Made by a program: the position numbers and the translations under genes. Below, one piece after another: positions 1 to 6,990 of a DNA stretch of 64,000 nucleotides. The notes under the pieces were generated by a model. The model was not told the origin of the DNA. It saw nothing but the letters and a program-made list of their open reading frames with translations, and did no database searches. Every line of letters begins with the position of its first letter. Position 1 is the first letter of the stretch. Origin of the DNA: an uncultured Bacteroidales bacterium (lineage in GTDB: Bacteria > Bacteroidota > Bacteroidia > Bacteroidales > FEN-979); the NCBI GenBank assembly GCA_903959905.1, contig CAJBYO010000047.1:103374-167373 (forward strand). The letters run 5' to 3'.

Positions 1-2
1 TT

Positions 3-89
3 ACGGATGAGGTGGTGGCGGTGGTGAAGTGGGTGGATGGAACGGTGTTGGATTCGATTTGGAAGGTGAAAGAGACAAGTGACAAGTGA
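3..89 (+). CDS. 3' end of an unidentified gene (partial)
   Basis: An open frame enters from the left edge and runs 28 codons (beginning TDEVVAVVKWVDG and ending KVKETSDK) to a TGA at 87-89. The other two forward frames stop within the first few dozen bases. The residues look like ordinary protein, with alternating hydrophobic and charged residues, but are too few to assign a family. The stop codon lies inside the first copy of the ACAAGTGAC repeat, so the last residues (ETSDK) are encoded by repeat sequence; such elements in this window often sit at gene ends. The rest of the gene lies outside the window. Confidence 0.4.
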   Translation, partial: TDEVVAVVKWVDGTVLDSIWKVKETSDK

Positions 90-110
90 CAATTTACAAA
101 TGACAAGTGA
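75..110. repeat. Low-complexity ACAAGTGAC/ACAAATGAC tandem repeat
   Basis: Degenerate 8-9-mers (acaagtgac, aatttac, aaatgac) are repeated in tandem. The reverse complement matches the repeat at 581-683, so the four-helix-bundle gene between them is bracketed by inverted copies of the same family. Confidence 0.75.
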
Positions 111-154
111 GGGGAATCCAGAAGTTTGTTCTTTTAATTTTAGAATTGAAAAGC

Positions 155-520
155 TCAAACTTTGATTGATTGATTTTTCCGTGCCGTTTTGATACTTGCA
201 ACAACCATCGCCAGTATTTCATTTGCTTCTTTTCTGAGAGCAATTAATCTCTCTTTGGAAACAATGCCGCTTTCCTCAATCAATTCAAGCCAAAAAACGG
301 TCTCATCCGCCTCTTCTTCAACTATTTTTAGTTTATTGATAAAATCCCTGTCCGATTTCGCGACGCATACAGCCCTATAATTTGCTCCAACCGAAGTAGC
401 GGACCTGAGTACTTGCTGACCAATTACATATGAAGATTTGGTGTTGGGTAATTTCTCAACCATCCGGATAACCCTCAAAGCAAATTCTTTTGTCCTTTGC
501 CTTAACACATCATTTGCCAT
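155..520 (-). CDS. Four-helix-bundle protein (S23 / 23S rRNA intervening-sequence protein family)
   Basis: This 121-residue protein matches the small four-helix-bundle family first described from proteins encoded in 23S rRNA intervening sequences (TIGR02436 type). The family signatures are visible: QQVLRSATSVGANYRA at about residues 34-49 and KIVEEEADETVFWLELI at about 64-80, in a protein made almost entirely of amphipathic helices. No rRNA is nearby, so this is a free-standing copy, as is common in Bacteroidota. The family's biochemical role is unknown; the related Avd protein of diversity-generating retroelements binds nucleic acid and reverse transcriptase, but no such elements are seen here. 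The gene has its own minus-strand transcription unit, and inverted copies of a low-complexity repeat lie on both sides (75-110 and 581-683). Confidence 0.85.
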   Translation of the reverse strand: MANDVLRQRTKEFALRVIRMVEKLPNTKSSYVIGQQVLRSATSVGANYRAVCVAKSDRDFINKLKIVEEEADETVFWLELIEESGIVSKERLIALRKEANEILAMVVASIKTARKNQSIKV

Positions 521-580
521 TTTTTTTTACGCCTTAATCCTATAATAGGTTAAAAAGTAATACGTTTGTTAATAACTTTT

Positions 581-683
581 CATTTGTCATCGGTCACTTG
601 TAATTTGTCATCGGTCACTTGTAATTTGTCATTTGTCATTTGTAACTTGCAACTTGTAAATCGTACCTGGTCATTCGTCATTC
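581..683. repeat. Low-complexity TTTGTCAT/CACTTGTAA tandem repeat
   Basis: About 100 bp of degenerate units (catttgtcat, cggtcacttg, taatttgtca) run up to the recQ start codon. A unit of about 22 bp (tttgtcatcggtcacttgta) occurs twice in exact tandem. It belongs to the family seen at 75-110, 2591-2670, 3862-3962 and 30129-30170, and fills the gap between two divergent genes. Confidence 0.8.
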
Positions 684-686
684 TCT

Positions 687-2594
687 ATGCCTCCATCCGT
701 CCACCAAATCCTCCTCAAACACTGGGGTTTCTCTGCCTTCCGGCCGCTCCAGGAGGAGATTATCCGGTCGGTGCTGGATGGAAAAGATACGCTGGCATTG
801 TTGCCTACAGGTGGTGGGAAATCCCTGTGCTTCCAGGTGCCTGCCCTTGCACGGGAGGGGGTTTGCCTGGTTGTTTCACCCCTGATCGCCCTTATGAAAG
901 ACCAGGTCGACAACCTGAAGAAACGAGGAATTCCGGCAGCAGCACTGCATTCGGGCATGCATCCCGATGAGATCCGGATCATCCTTGACAATTGCCGTTT
1001 CGGTAATACTAAACTCCTGTATGTTTCGCCCGAACGGCTTACCACAGCCACGATGATTGAATCACTCCGGCGGATGAACATTAACCTGCTCGCAGTGGAT
1101 GAAGCCCATTGTATTTCACAGTGGGGGTACGATTTCAGGCCACCCTACCTGCAGATCGCTGAAATCAGGGAGATGATCCCCGCCACACCGGTGCTGGCGC
1201 TCACGGCAACTGCCACTCCGAAGGTGGTCATGGATATACAGAAAAGACTGGCATTCAAAACCGAAAATGTCTTTCAGAAGAGCTTTGAGCGGAAAAACCT
1301 GACCTACATGGTGCTGAAAGAGGAAGATAAAATGAAGCGCCTCCTCAACATTCTGAGCAAAGTGAAGGGCCCCGGCATCGTCTATGTCCGCAACCGAAGG
1401 CACACCAAGGAAATTGCAGAATACCTGCAGAAAAATAAAATCAGTGCAGATTTCTACCACGCAGGCCTTGACCCGAAAACCCGTGATAAGCGCCAATCAT
1501 CCTGGATCAGGGAGGAAAGCAGGATCATCGTCTCTACGAACGCATTCGGCATGGGCATTGACAAGCCCAATGTACGGGTGGTGGTGCACCTCGACCTTCC
1601 CGACAGCATGGAAGCCTATTTCCAGGAGGCGGGGCGCGGCGGCCGCGATGAAAAAAGAGCATACGCTGTATTGCTGTACGAAAACGCTGATGTGCATGAT
1701 GCCCGACATAACCTCAAACTCTCCTACCCCGAACTGAATACCATACGCGATGTTTACCAGGCCCTTGGAAACTACTTTCAGCTGCCTGTCGGGATGGGAA
1801 AAGACAGCCAGTTCGACTTTGACCTCTCAGCCTTCGCCGATCAGTATAATTTCCCGCCGGTGATTGTATTCAATTGTCTGAAATTCCTTGAAAGAGAAGG
1901 TTTTGTGATGATGACCGAAGGGCTTCGGCAGCCGTCAAAAGTATTTATCAAAGCCAGGAAAGAGGAGTTGTACCGGTTCCAGGTGGAAAATGAGCCGTTT
2001 GACCATTTCATTAAAACGATGCTGCGGTCGTACAGCGGAATACTCTCCGATTTTGTCACCTTCAATGAAACAGAACTGGCACGCCGATGCAATATCACAA
2101 CAGAAAAGGTAATCAGCAACCTGAAATACCTGTCCAAACTGCAGATACTCGATTACCTCCCGCAATCGGATAAACCCAGGGTCATTTACATCCAGGAGCG
2201 GCTCAACACCAGCGACCTGACAATATCTCCGGAAAATTACCGCGACAGGCTTAAAGATGCCGGGGGCCGGCTCGAAAGCATGATCGGCTACGCTGAATCC
2301 ACCGGAAAATGCAGGAGCCAGGAACTCCTCTCCTACTTTGGAGAATCCAATACGAAACGCTGCGGCAAATGCGACGCATGCATCGAACGCAACAAGATAA
2401 GCCTGAACGAGATGGAATTTGACAACATCCTGAACATGATAAAACCGCTGCTGAAAGAACGCAACCGTACCCTGGACGAGATTGTGAACGCAGCCGGATC
2501 TGTCAACAAAGAAAAGGTACTCAGGGCCATCCAGTGGCTGGTTGACAATGACAAGATCAGGGTGGATAGGGAGAGGAAGTATACCTGGAAATGA
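687..2594 (+). CDS. recQ: ATP-dependent DNA helicase RecQ
   Basis: RecQ is a 3'-5' superfamily 2 helicase acting in recombination and replication-fork repair. The 635-residue product has the full motor: Walker A PTGGGKS (about 40-46), DEAH box VDEAHCISQWG (about 137-147), TATAT (motif III, about 173-177) and the arginine-finger motif QEAGRGGRD (about 313-321). A four-cysteine zinc-binding segment follows (CRSQELLSYFGE then CGKCDAC, about 542-565), then a winged-helix region. No clear HRDC domain follows, so this is the shorter RecQ form. The ATG at 687 sits directly in front of the helicase N terminus and directly after the repeat at 581-683. The TGA stop lies in another copy of the repeat family. 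Confidence 0.96.
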   Translation: MPPSVHQILLKHWGFSAFRPLQEEIIRSVLDGKDTLALLPTGGGKSLCFQVPALAREGVCLVVSPLIALMKDQVDNLKKRGIPAAALHSGMHPDEIRIILDNCRFGNTKLLYVSPERLTTATMIESLRRMNINLLAVDEAHCISQWGYDFRPPYLQIAEIREMIPATPVLALTATATPKVVMDIQKRLAFKTENVFQKSFERKNLTYMVLKEEDKMKRLLNILSKVKGPGIVYVRNRRHTKEIAEYLQKNKISADFYHAGLDPKTRDKRQSSWIREESRIIVSTNAFGMGIDKPNVRVVVHLDLPDSMEAYFQEAGRGGRDEKRAYAVLLYENADVHDARHNLKLSYPELNTIRDVYQALGNYFQLPVGMGKDSQFDFDLSAFADQYNFPPVIVFNCLKFLEREGFVMMTEGLRQPSKVFIKARKEELYRFQVENEPFDHFIKTMLRSYSGILSDFVTFNETELARRCNITTEKVISNLKYLSKLQILDYLPQSDKPRVIYIQERLNTSDLTISPENYRDRLKDAGGRLESMIGYAESTGKCRSQELLSYFGESNTKRCGKCDACIERNKISLNEMEFDNILNMIKPLLKERNRTLDEIVNAAGSVNKEKVLRAIQWLVDNDKIRVDRERKYTWK

Positions 2595-2670
2595 CGGGTG
2601 ACGGGTGACGAGTGACAATTTACGAATGACGATTGATACTTGATAATTGACAAATGACAAATGACAAATG
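2591..2670. repeat. TGACGGG/ATGACAA tandem repeat joining recQ and the methyltransferase gene
   Basis: The entire gap between the two genes is degenerate units such as gacgggtgac, gacaatttacg and gacaaatgac. The recQ stop (2592-2594) and the next gene's start (2668-2670) are both made of repeat letters (TGAC and AAATGA). Confidence 0.8.
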
Positions 2671-3471
2671 AACAAATATGATGATCTGCCGCTGTGGTCG
2701 GCGCCTTTCGGATTGACTTTGCTGGATACAGTCCGGATGAGGTCTCACATCAACGTGCTGGATATTGGCAGTGGCAGCGGGTTTCCGATGCTTGAACTTG
2801 CAGGCAGGATGGGCAGCACATGCATGGTTTACGGACTTGATCCATCCGAGGAATCAATTTCCATGATCGCCGCAAAAAAGGAGGCCCGTGGAATCACCTT
2901 CGCCAAAATCATCCGCGGGTCGGCAGAATCCATTCCCTTTCCGGATGAGTACTTCGGGCTGATCGTTTCAAACAACGGAATCAACAATGCAGAGGATCAG
3001 GCTGCCGCAATGGCGGAATGCTGGAGGGTTGCCGATGACGGCGCCCAGATGGTGTTAACGATGAACCTGCCGCATACCATGGTAGAATTCTACGAAATAT
3101 TTGAAAAAACCCTGAAGGACAAAGGGTTGTACAATGAGGTTATTAAAATGCACGAACACATTGACATGAAACGCAAGCCGGTTGAATACCTGAAAGACCT
3201 GATCCTGGATTCCGGTTTCATGATCAATACCATCAACGTGGATGGGTTTAAAATGAGGTTCAGTGACGGTACTGCATTTTTAAACCATTACCTGGTTCAA
3301 ACAGCATTCATGGAACCGTGGAAATCCTTTTTGCCGGCAGCGCATATTGACGCTGTGTTCCTGGCCATTGAAGAACAATTAAACGCAGTGGCTGCTGAAA
3401 ATGGTGAAGTGGTCATGTCCGTACCTTATGTGTGCTTTGACTGCCAAAAACGAAAGCAGTCAAAGGTTTGA
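2668..3471 (+). CDS. Class I SAM-dependent methyltransferase
   Basis: The 267-residue protein carries the Rossmann-fold SAM-binding glycine motif VLDIGSGSG (about 27-35). An acidic end of beta-2 (VYGLDPSEES, about 53-62) and a motif equivalent to SAESIPFPDEYFGLIVSNN (about 91-109) follow, in the style of UbiE/MenG-like small-molecule methyltransferases. The C-terminal part (about 130-267) is a family-specific cap with several cysteines near the end (VCFDCQKRK). The substrate cannot be deduced. The start codon is inside a repeat and no convincing Shine-Dalgarno sequence is seen. It is codirectional with recQ upstream and with the small FPD-repeat gene 55 bp downstream. Confidence 0.85.
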   Translation: MNKYDDLPLWSAPFGLTLLDTVRMRSHINVLDIGSGSGFPMLELAGRMGSTCMVYGLDPSEESISMIAAKKEARGITFAKIIRGSAESIPFPDEYFGLIVSNNGINNAEDQAAAMAECWRVADDGAQMVLTMNLPHTMVEFYEIFEKTLKDKGLYNEVIKMHEHIDMKRKPVEYLKDLILDSGFMINTINVDGFKMRFSDGTAFLNHYLVQTAFMEPWKSFLPAAHIDAVFLAIEEQLNAVAAENGEVVMSVPYVCFDCQKRKQSKV

Positions 3472-3526
3472 CATTGCTGCCTGTGATATAATATTCGTTA
3501 GCATTCACCATAAAATTACTGCCGTC

Positions 3527-3838
3527 ATGATCACCTCCTTCCTGTTTATGATGATCATGCTTCTTCCCGGACCCCGGGAAAAGCATGTGGATAAGGATTG
3601 CAAATACATGAATTTCAAACTCTACGGCAAGATTAAAGTTGTGAACGACTTCCCTGACATCAGGGTGAAAATAGTAGAGAATTTTCCCGATCTCAAAGTG
3701 CAGGTGGTTGAAAATTTTCCCGACCAATGCGGCAAATGGCAATTTGTCAATGATTTCCCTGATCTCAAAGTAAAGTTCGTTACGGATTTCCCGGATATAA
3801 AAGTAAAGTTCGTGGAGAACTTTCCCGGAAAACCTTAA
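3527..3838 (+). CDS. Small FPD-repeat protein, probable 7(1) septoil-knot family
   Basis: This is a 103-residue protein with a short hydrophobic N terminus (MITSFLFMMIMLL) and a body made of an 11-residue repeat, K[VF]xxVxDFPDx. FPD/FPG triplets fall at residues 42, 53, 64, 77, 88 and 99, that is at spacings 11, 11, 13, 11 and 11. The longer spacing coincides with an inserted QCGKW. From memory, this repeat and the layout Cys-xx-lead, three repeats, CG[KE]W, three repeats, FPG end match the small Bacteroidota family annotated as 7(1) septoil-knot domain proteins, whose member structure is the most complex protein knot known. Two cysteines (25 and 68) could form a disulfide in the periplasm. 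The ATG at 3527 is chosen because upstream in-frame sequence overlaps the methyltransferase gene. Function is unknown. Confidence 0.7.
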   Translation: MITSFLFMMIMLLPGPREKHVDKDCKYMNFKLYGKIKVVNDFPDIRVKIVENFPDLKVQVVENFPDQCGKWQFVNDFPDLKVKFVTDFPDIKVKFVENFPGKP

Positions 3839-3861
3839 GGGTAAACGGTGTACCGTTATTT

Positions 3862-3962
3862 AGGATTCAGGATTTTGAGATTTGGAACTTGGGATTTGAG
3901 ATTTGAGATTTGAGATTTGCGATTTGCAACTTGTAACTTGTAATTTGTAATTTGTAACTTCA
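3862..3962. repeat. GATTTGAGATTTG / AACTTGTAATTTGTAA tandem repeat
   Basis: About 100 bp of degenerate 7-10-mers (gatttgagatttg four times, then aacttgtaa and aatttgtaa units) fill the space before the glycosylase ATG at 3967. A small palindrome (aacggt-gt-accgtt, 3844-3857) just before it may end the preceding transcript. Confidence 0.8.
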
Positions 3963-3966
3963 ATAA

Positions 3967-4650
3967 ATGTCTATCCTTACATGCGATTTTTTCCTTCGCC
4001 CTGATGTGGTTCAGATCGCGCGTGATTTGCTTGGAAAGCATATCGTCACACGATTTGATGGTGAAACCACCTCCGGAATAATTTGTGAAACGGAAGCATA
4101 CGCAGGCATCACCGACCGTGCGTCGCACGCATACGGCGGCAGGCGAACGGCAAGGACTGAAACGATGTATGCAAAGGGCGGAACAGCCTATGTGTATCTC
4201 TGTTACGGCATACACTCCCTGTTTAACGTGGTGACCAACGTTGAAGGGATACCCCATGCCGTGCTGATTCGCGGAATAATTCCGGTTCATGGAACCCAAA
4301 AGATGTTGCAACGTACAGGGAAGGCCTGGATTACCAGGGAGATCGGAATTGGCCCGGGAAAAGTTGCGAAGCTACTCGGGATCCATTATTCACATTCCGG
4401 AATTGATCTGCTGAAATCCGGCGAAAGCGGGAAGGAACCTGCAATATGGATTGAAGATATTGGAATCATCATTCCCCCGGCAATGGTCAAGGCCGGGCCG
4501 AGGGTGGGGGTTGATTATGCGGGTGAGGATGCGTTGCTTCCCTACAGGTACTGGCTAAATGAAGACCTTCCAGGTTTTAAAAACCTGGAAGGTCTCTTAC
4601 CTCCCAAAAAAAAACCCGGCCAAAACCGGGTTTTCTTTGAAAAGCAGTAA
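3967..4650 (+). CDS. aag: DNA-3-methyladenine glycosylase, AAG/MPG family
   Basis: This family starts base-excision repair by flipping out and removing alkylated purines. The 227-residue protein shows the family core: RDLLGKHIV (about 18-26), the catalytic-glutamate motif GIICETEAYAGITDRASHA (about 37-55) and MYAKGGTAYVYLCYGIHSLFNVV (about 68-90, the DNA-facing tyrosine loop). The IGIGPGKVAKLLGI segment (about 124-137) is also present. The last about 30 residues are unusual: they are encoded by a 31-bp palindrome (giving DLPGFKNLEGL) followed by the shared terminator hairpin, so the C terminus appears extended or replaced by non-coding elements. The gene converges on HU, with 4 bp between the stop codons. 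Confidence 0.95.
   Translation: MSILTCDFFLRPDVVQIARDLLGKHIVTRFDGETTSGIICETEAYAGITDRASHAYGGRRTARTETMYAKGGTAYVYLCYGIHSLFNVVTNVEGIPHAVLIRGIIPVHGTQKMLQRTGKAWITREIGIGPGKVAKLLGIHYSHSGIDLLKSGESGKEPAIWIEDIGIIIPPAMVKAGPRVGVDYAGEDALLPYRYWLNEDLPGFKNLEGLLPPKKKPGQNRVFFEKQ
4564..4594. repeat. Perfect 31-bp palindrome (GACCTTCCAGGTTT arms) inside the glycosylase gene
   Basis: The arms gaccttccaggttt and aaacctggaaggtc (14 bp each) are separated by taa. The palindrome is read in frame as part of the aag C terminus. To my recollection this ACCTTCCAGG hairpin is a dispersed element in many Bacteroidota genomes; only one copy was noticed in this window. Confidence 0.85.
4611..4634. terminator. Bidirectional terminator between aag and HU
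   Basis: The stem aaaacccgg/ccgggtttt has a ccaaaa-type loop. On the minus strand it is followed by a run of nine T (opposite 4606-4614), an excellent terminator for HU. On the plus strand it ends in TTTTCTTT. It lies wholly within the last codons of aag. Confidence 0.85.
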
Positions 4651-4654
4651 AGAA

Positions 4655-4927
4655 TTACTTTACTTTTTTGCTCAGAGCTGCACCAGCCTTGAATTTCACA
4701 ACTTTCTTAGCTGCGATCTTGATTTCTTTTCCGTTCTGTGGATTGCGTCCTTTGCGGGCAGCCCTCTTTGAAACAGAGAATGAACCAAAATCTACTAAAG
4801 CTACTCTTTCACCCTTGCTGAGTGCTTTTTTTGTATTGTCAATAAAAGCCTCAAGAGCGCGTTTTGCTTCAGCTTTGTTAATTTTTGCATCAATGGCAAT
4901 TGCTTCGATTAATTGAGCCTTGTTCAT
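4655..4927 (-). CDS. HU-family nucleoid DNA-binding protein
   Basis: This is a 90-residue histone-like protein that dimerises and bends DNA without strong sequence specificity. The sequence is a full-length HU: an N-terminal helical part with [11 protein letters not shown], the [12 protein letters not shown] turn at about 40-51, and the DNA-embracing arm [14 protein letters not shown] at about 59-72. It ends in the usual [12 protein letters not shown]. It is monocistronic: a TAnnTTTG promoter lies upstream on the minus strand (4975-4968) and a strong terminator (4611-4634) lies just after the stop. Confidence 0.96.
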   Translation of the reverse strand: MNKAQLIEAIAIDAKINKAEAKRALEAFIDNTKKALSKGERVALVDFGSFSVSKRAARKGRNPQNGKEIKIAAKKVVKFKAGAALSKKVK

Positions 4928-4967
4928 TTTTCGTAGGTTTTAATTAATACATAACTAATAATCCCTG

Positions 4968-4975
4968 CAAATATA
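4968..4975 (-). promoter_or_regulatory. Bacteroidota -7 promoter element for HU
   Basis: The top strand reads CAAATATA, that is TATATTTG on the minus strand, a TAnnTTTG match. This predicts a leader of about 35 nt before the HU ATG at 4927. Confidence 0.55.
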
Positions 4976-5070
4976 AGGCATCTGAAAAAAAAGTCAAGTG
5001 TTTTCGGCTGAAAACATGCGGTTTTGTTGATAAAATGGAATATTTGTTAATATCTCCGCCTTCAAAAGTG

Positions 5071-6042
5071 TTAAATAGCACGGGTTTCAGCGAATATTTT
5101 TCCGAAACCCCGCAGGAAATCCCCGCAGGACATGACTTTTCTCCCTGCCAGCTGAAGCTCCTGAATGTGAATAAATCCATTTTTCACGCCAACTTTCAGG
5201 TAAGATTTCCCATCCGTAATAAAATGCCCGGTTAATCCGTGGCCGGCAGTATGTTCGGGCAGAGTCCGGTAGATTTTAAGATTCTGGGAACTTCCGTCGG
5301 CCATCTTCACATCCGTAAAAGCACCCGGGTGAGGGCTCAGCCCGCGGATAAAATCATGGACGGTTGTCACTTCCTGGTCCCAGTTTATCCGGCAGTCATC
5401 TTTAAATATCTTTGGTGCCTGTTTTAAGGCGACAGGATCGCTGATCAGCGTTTCCTGACTGATCACCTCCAACTTTCCGCCTGCAACCATGTCAACTGTC
5501 CTGGCGACCAGTCCTGCGCCAATCTCCATCAGCCTGTCATGGAGTTCACCGGCAGTTTCATCCTTTCCGATCGGCACCCTTTCACTCAATATGATTTTCC
5601 CGGTATCTATCTGGTCATTCAGCATAAATGTAGTAACCCCGGTTTCAGTTTCACCGTTCATCACTGCCCTGTTGATGGGGGCCGCGCCACGGTACTGGGG
5701 AAGCAATGATGCGTGGAGGTTGAAGGTTCCCAGGGAAGGGAACGACCACACTGCACGTGGCATCATGCGAAATGCAATAACAATCTGAAGATCGGGGGAA
5801 AAAGCGCTGAGCTGATCAAGGAAGGCAGTATCTTTCATATTTACCGGCTGCAACACAGGAATGCCGTGTGAAACGGCAAATTCCTTGACCGGTGAAGACC
5901 TCTCTTTCAGCCCGCGGCCGGATGGCTTATCCGAAGCGGTGACAACAGCCACCACATGATACCCGTTATCAATAAGTTGTTGCAGTGAGGCCACTGCAAA
6001 CCCGGGCGTACCATAAAAAACAATGCGGGGAAAATCAGTCAT
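5071..6042 (-). CDS. fmt: Methionyl-tRNA formyltransferase
   Basis: Fmt transfers a formyl group from 10-formyl-tetrahydrofolate to Met-tRNAfMet, enabling bacterial translation initiation. The 323-residue protein is of usual length. It begins PRIVFYGTPGFAVASLQQL, has the folate-binding and catalytic motif NLHASLLPQYRGAAPI (about 108-123, Asn and His catalytic), and the catalytic-Asp segment MLNDQIDTGKI (about 139-149). A C-terminal OB-like tRNA-binding domain follows (GLSPHPGAFT at about 235-244). The ATG is immediately preceded, in transcript sense, by a hairpin and seven U (6066-6043), the apparent terminator of the upstream TPR gene; no TAnnTTTG element was found between the two genes. Confidence 0.96.
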   Translation of the reverse strand: MTDFPRIVFYGTPGFAVASLQQLIDNGYHVVAVVTASDKPSGRGLKERSSPVKEFAVSHGIPVLQPVNMKDTAFLDQLSAFSPDLQIVIAFRMMPRAVWSFPSLGTFNLHASLLPQYRGAAPINRAVMNGETETGVTTFMLNDQIDTGKIILSERVPIGKDETAGELHDRLMEIGAGLVARTVDMVAGGKLEVISQETLISDPVALKQAPKIFKDDCRINWDQEVTTVHDFIRGLSPHPGAFTDVKMADGSSQNLKIYRTLPEHTAGHGLTGHFITDGKSYLKVGVKNGFIHIQELQLAGRKVMSCGDFLRGFGKIFAETRAI

Positions 6043-6048
6043 AAAAAA

Positions 6049-6066
6049 AGCCTGAAAGTTCAGGCT
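6049..6066 (-). terminator. Hairpin with U-run touching the fmt start codon
   Basis: The stem agcctgaa/ttcaggct is followed on the minus strand by seven T and then ATG of fmt. It should terminate transcripts from the TPR gene, or act as an attenuator for fmt if the two are cotranscribed. Confidence 0.7.
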
Positions 6067-6096
6067 GTAAAATTAGGAATATCAAATGATTAAAAT

Positions 6097-6189
6097 TGAA
6101 TATTGACATTGATCAACGAATTTTGAATATTGAGAAGGCTTACTATACATTCGGTTCAACCTTCAAAATTCGTTGATCAATATTCAATA
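6097..6189. repeat. Large imperfect inverted repeat between the TPR gene and fmt
   Basis: A 19-bp exact inverted repeat, ttgatcaacgaattttgaa (6109-6127) and its complement (6162-6180), is extended outward by imperfect attgaatatt matches. The loop is about 34 bp. The right arm abuts the TPR stop codon. No open frame of note lies inside. Confidence 0.85.
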
Positions 6190-6891
6190 TTATTTTTTCA
6201 TCAATCCTTCGGTATAAGAAATATACTTATCAATCTCCCTGCCCTCAAACGAGCGCGGGTATTCGTCCTTAATTTTCTTATAGATGCCGAGCGCTTTTTC
6301 AAAGTTCCCGAGCTCTTCGTATGCCAGTGCCGATTTCATCATAAAAAGCGGGGTGGTGAAATCATTCTTCCTCATCTCAGCGGCTTCCATGTAAAGGTCT
6401 GCAGCTTTCTGCGTTTGCTTGAGTTCCATATTGGCATCACCCATGGCGCCTTTGGCCATCGGCCCGACAAACTGATCTTTTGCACTGAATTTGCCAAGTT
6501 GCTCAAGGGCCTGGTCAAACTGACCAAGTTTAAGATAGCAGACGCCTGCATAGTAATGTGCAAGGTTGGCAGATTTGGTCATTCCAAAATCATCAATGAT
6601 AGCAAGGAAACCAAGATACTGCCCGTCGCCGTTGAGGGCTTTTTTCAAAGAATCCTGTTCAAAATACTTTTCGGCCATGAACATCTGGCTCTGTGCATCC
6701 TTCTCCTTAGGGGAGAGGTAGAACCTTCTGAATCCGAAAAAACCAAGTACTATCACTATTATCACACCAATCACGATCAGGATGATCCGCTGGTATTTCT
6801 CAATGAACTGTTCTGTTCTGCTGAATGCTTCTTCAACTGCAACGATACGTTCTTCTGTCTTGTCAATCTTTTTGTCCTGCTTACTTGCCAT
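6190..6891 (-). CDS. Membrane-anchored tetratricopeptide-repeat protein (YfgM/UPF0070-like architecture)
   Basis: The 233-residue product has a short charged cytosolic N terminus, one transmembrane helix at about 36-55 (IILIVIGVIIVIVLGFFGF), and a TPR-like C-terminal domain (LAHYYAGVCYLKLGQFDQALEQL; ALAYEELGNFEKALGIYKKI). This is the layout of YfgM-type proteins, which assist secreted proteins at the translocon; that role is inferred from the family. The ATG at 6891 was preferred over longer alternatives because a TAnnTTTG promoter lies at 6920-6913, inside the longer frame. It is divergent from trmH. Confidence 0.85.
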   Translation of the reverse strand: MASKQDKKIDKTEERIVAVEEAFSRTEQFIEKYQRIILIVIGVIIVIVLGFFGFRRFYLSPKEKDAQSQMFMAEKYFEQDSLKKALNGDGQYLGFLAIIDDFGMTKSANLAHYYAGVCYLKLGQFDQALEQLGKFSAKDQFVGPMAKGAMGDANMELKQTQKAADLYMEAAEMRKNDFTTPLFMMKSALAYEELGNFEKALGIYKKIKDEYPRSFEGREIDKYISYTEGLMKK

Positions 6892-6912
6892 GATATCTGA
6901 AATTTGGAGGTG

Positions 6913-6968
6913 CAAAATTACATTTTTTCCTGAACTACAGGTATGGTAAGCCAATTTTTTTACATTTG
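6913..6968. promoter_or_regulatory. Divergent promoters for the TPR gene and trmH
   Basis: CAAAATTA at 6913-6920 reads TAATTTTG on the minus strand. TACATTTG at 6961-6968 is the plus-strand element. Each predicts a 5' leader of about 16 nt to its ATG (6891 and 6991). Confidence 0.6.
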
Positions 6969-6990
6969 CACGTTCCCAACACACAGGCGC

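Noticed and set aside
155..520. Four-helix-bundle gene considered as a 23S rRNA intervening sequence or DGR accessory gene
   Set aside because: No rRNA, reverse transcriptase or template/variable repeat pair is present near it.
3862..3962. Tandem repeats considered as a CRISPR array
   Set aside because: Units are degenerate 7-10-mers without unique spacers and no cas gene is present.
4944..5070. Possible small gene between HU and fmt
   Set aside because: The only frames are extensions or shadows of fmt; the region holds the HU promoter and AT-rich spacer.
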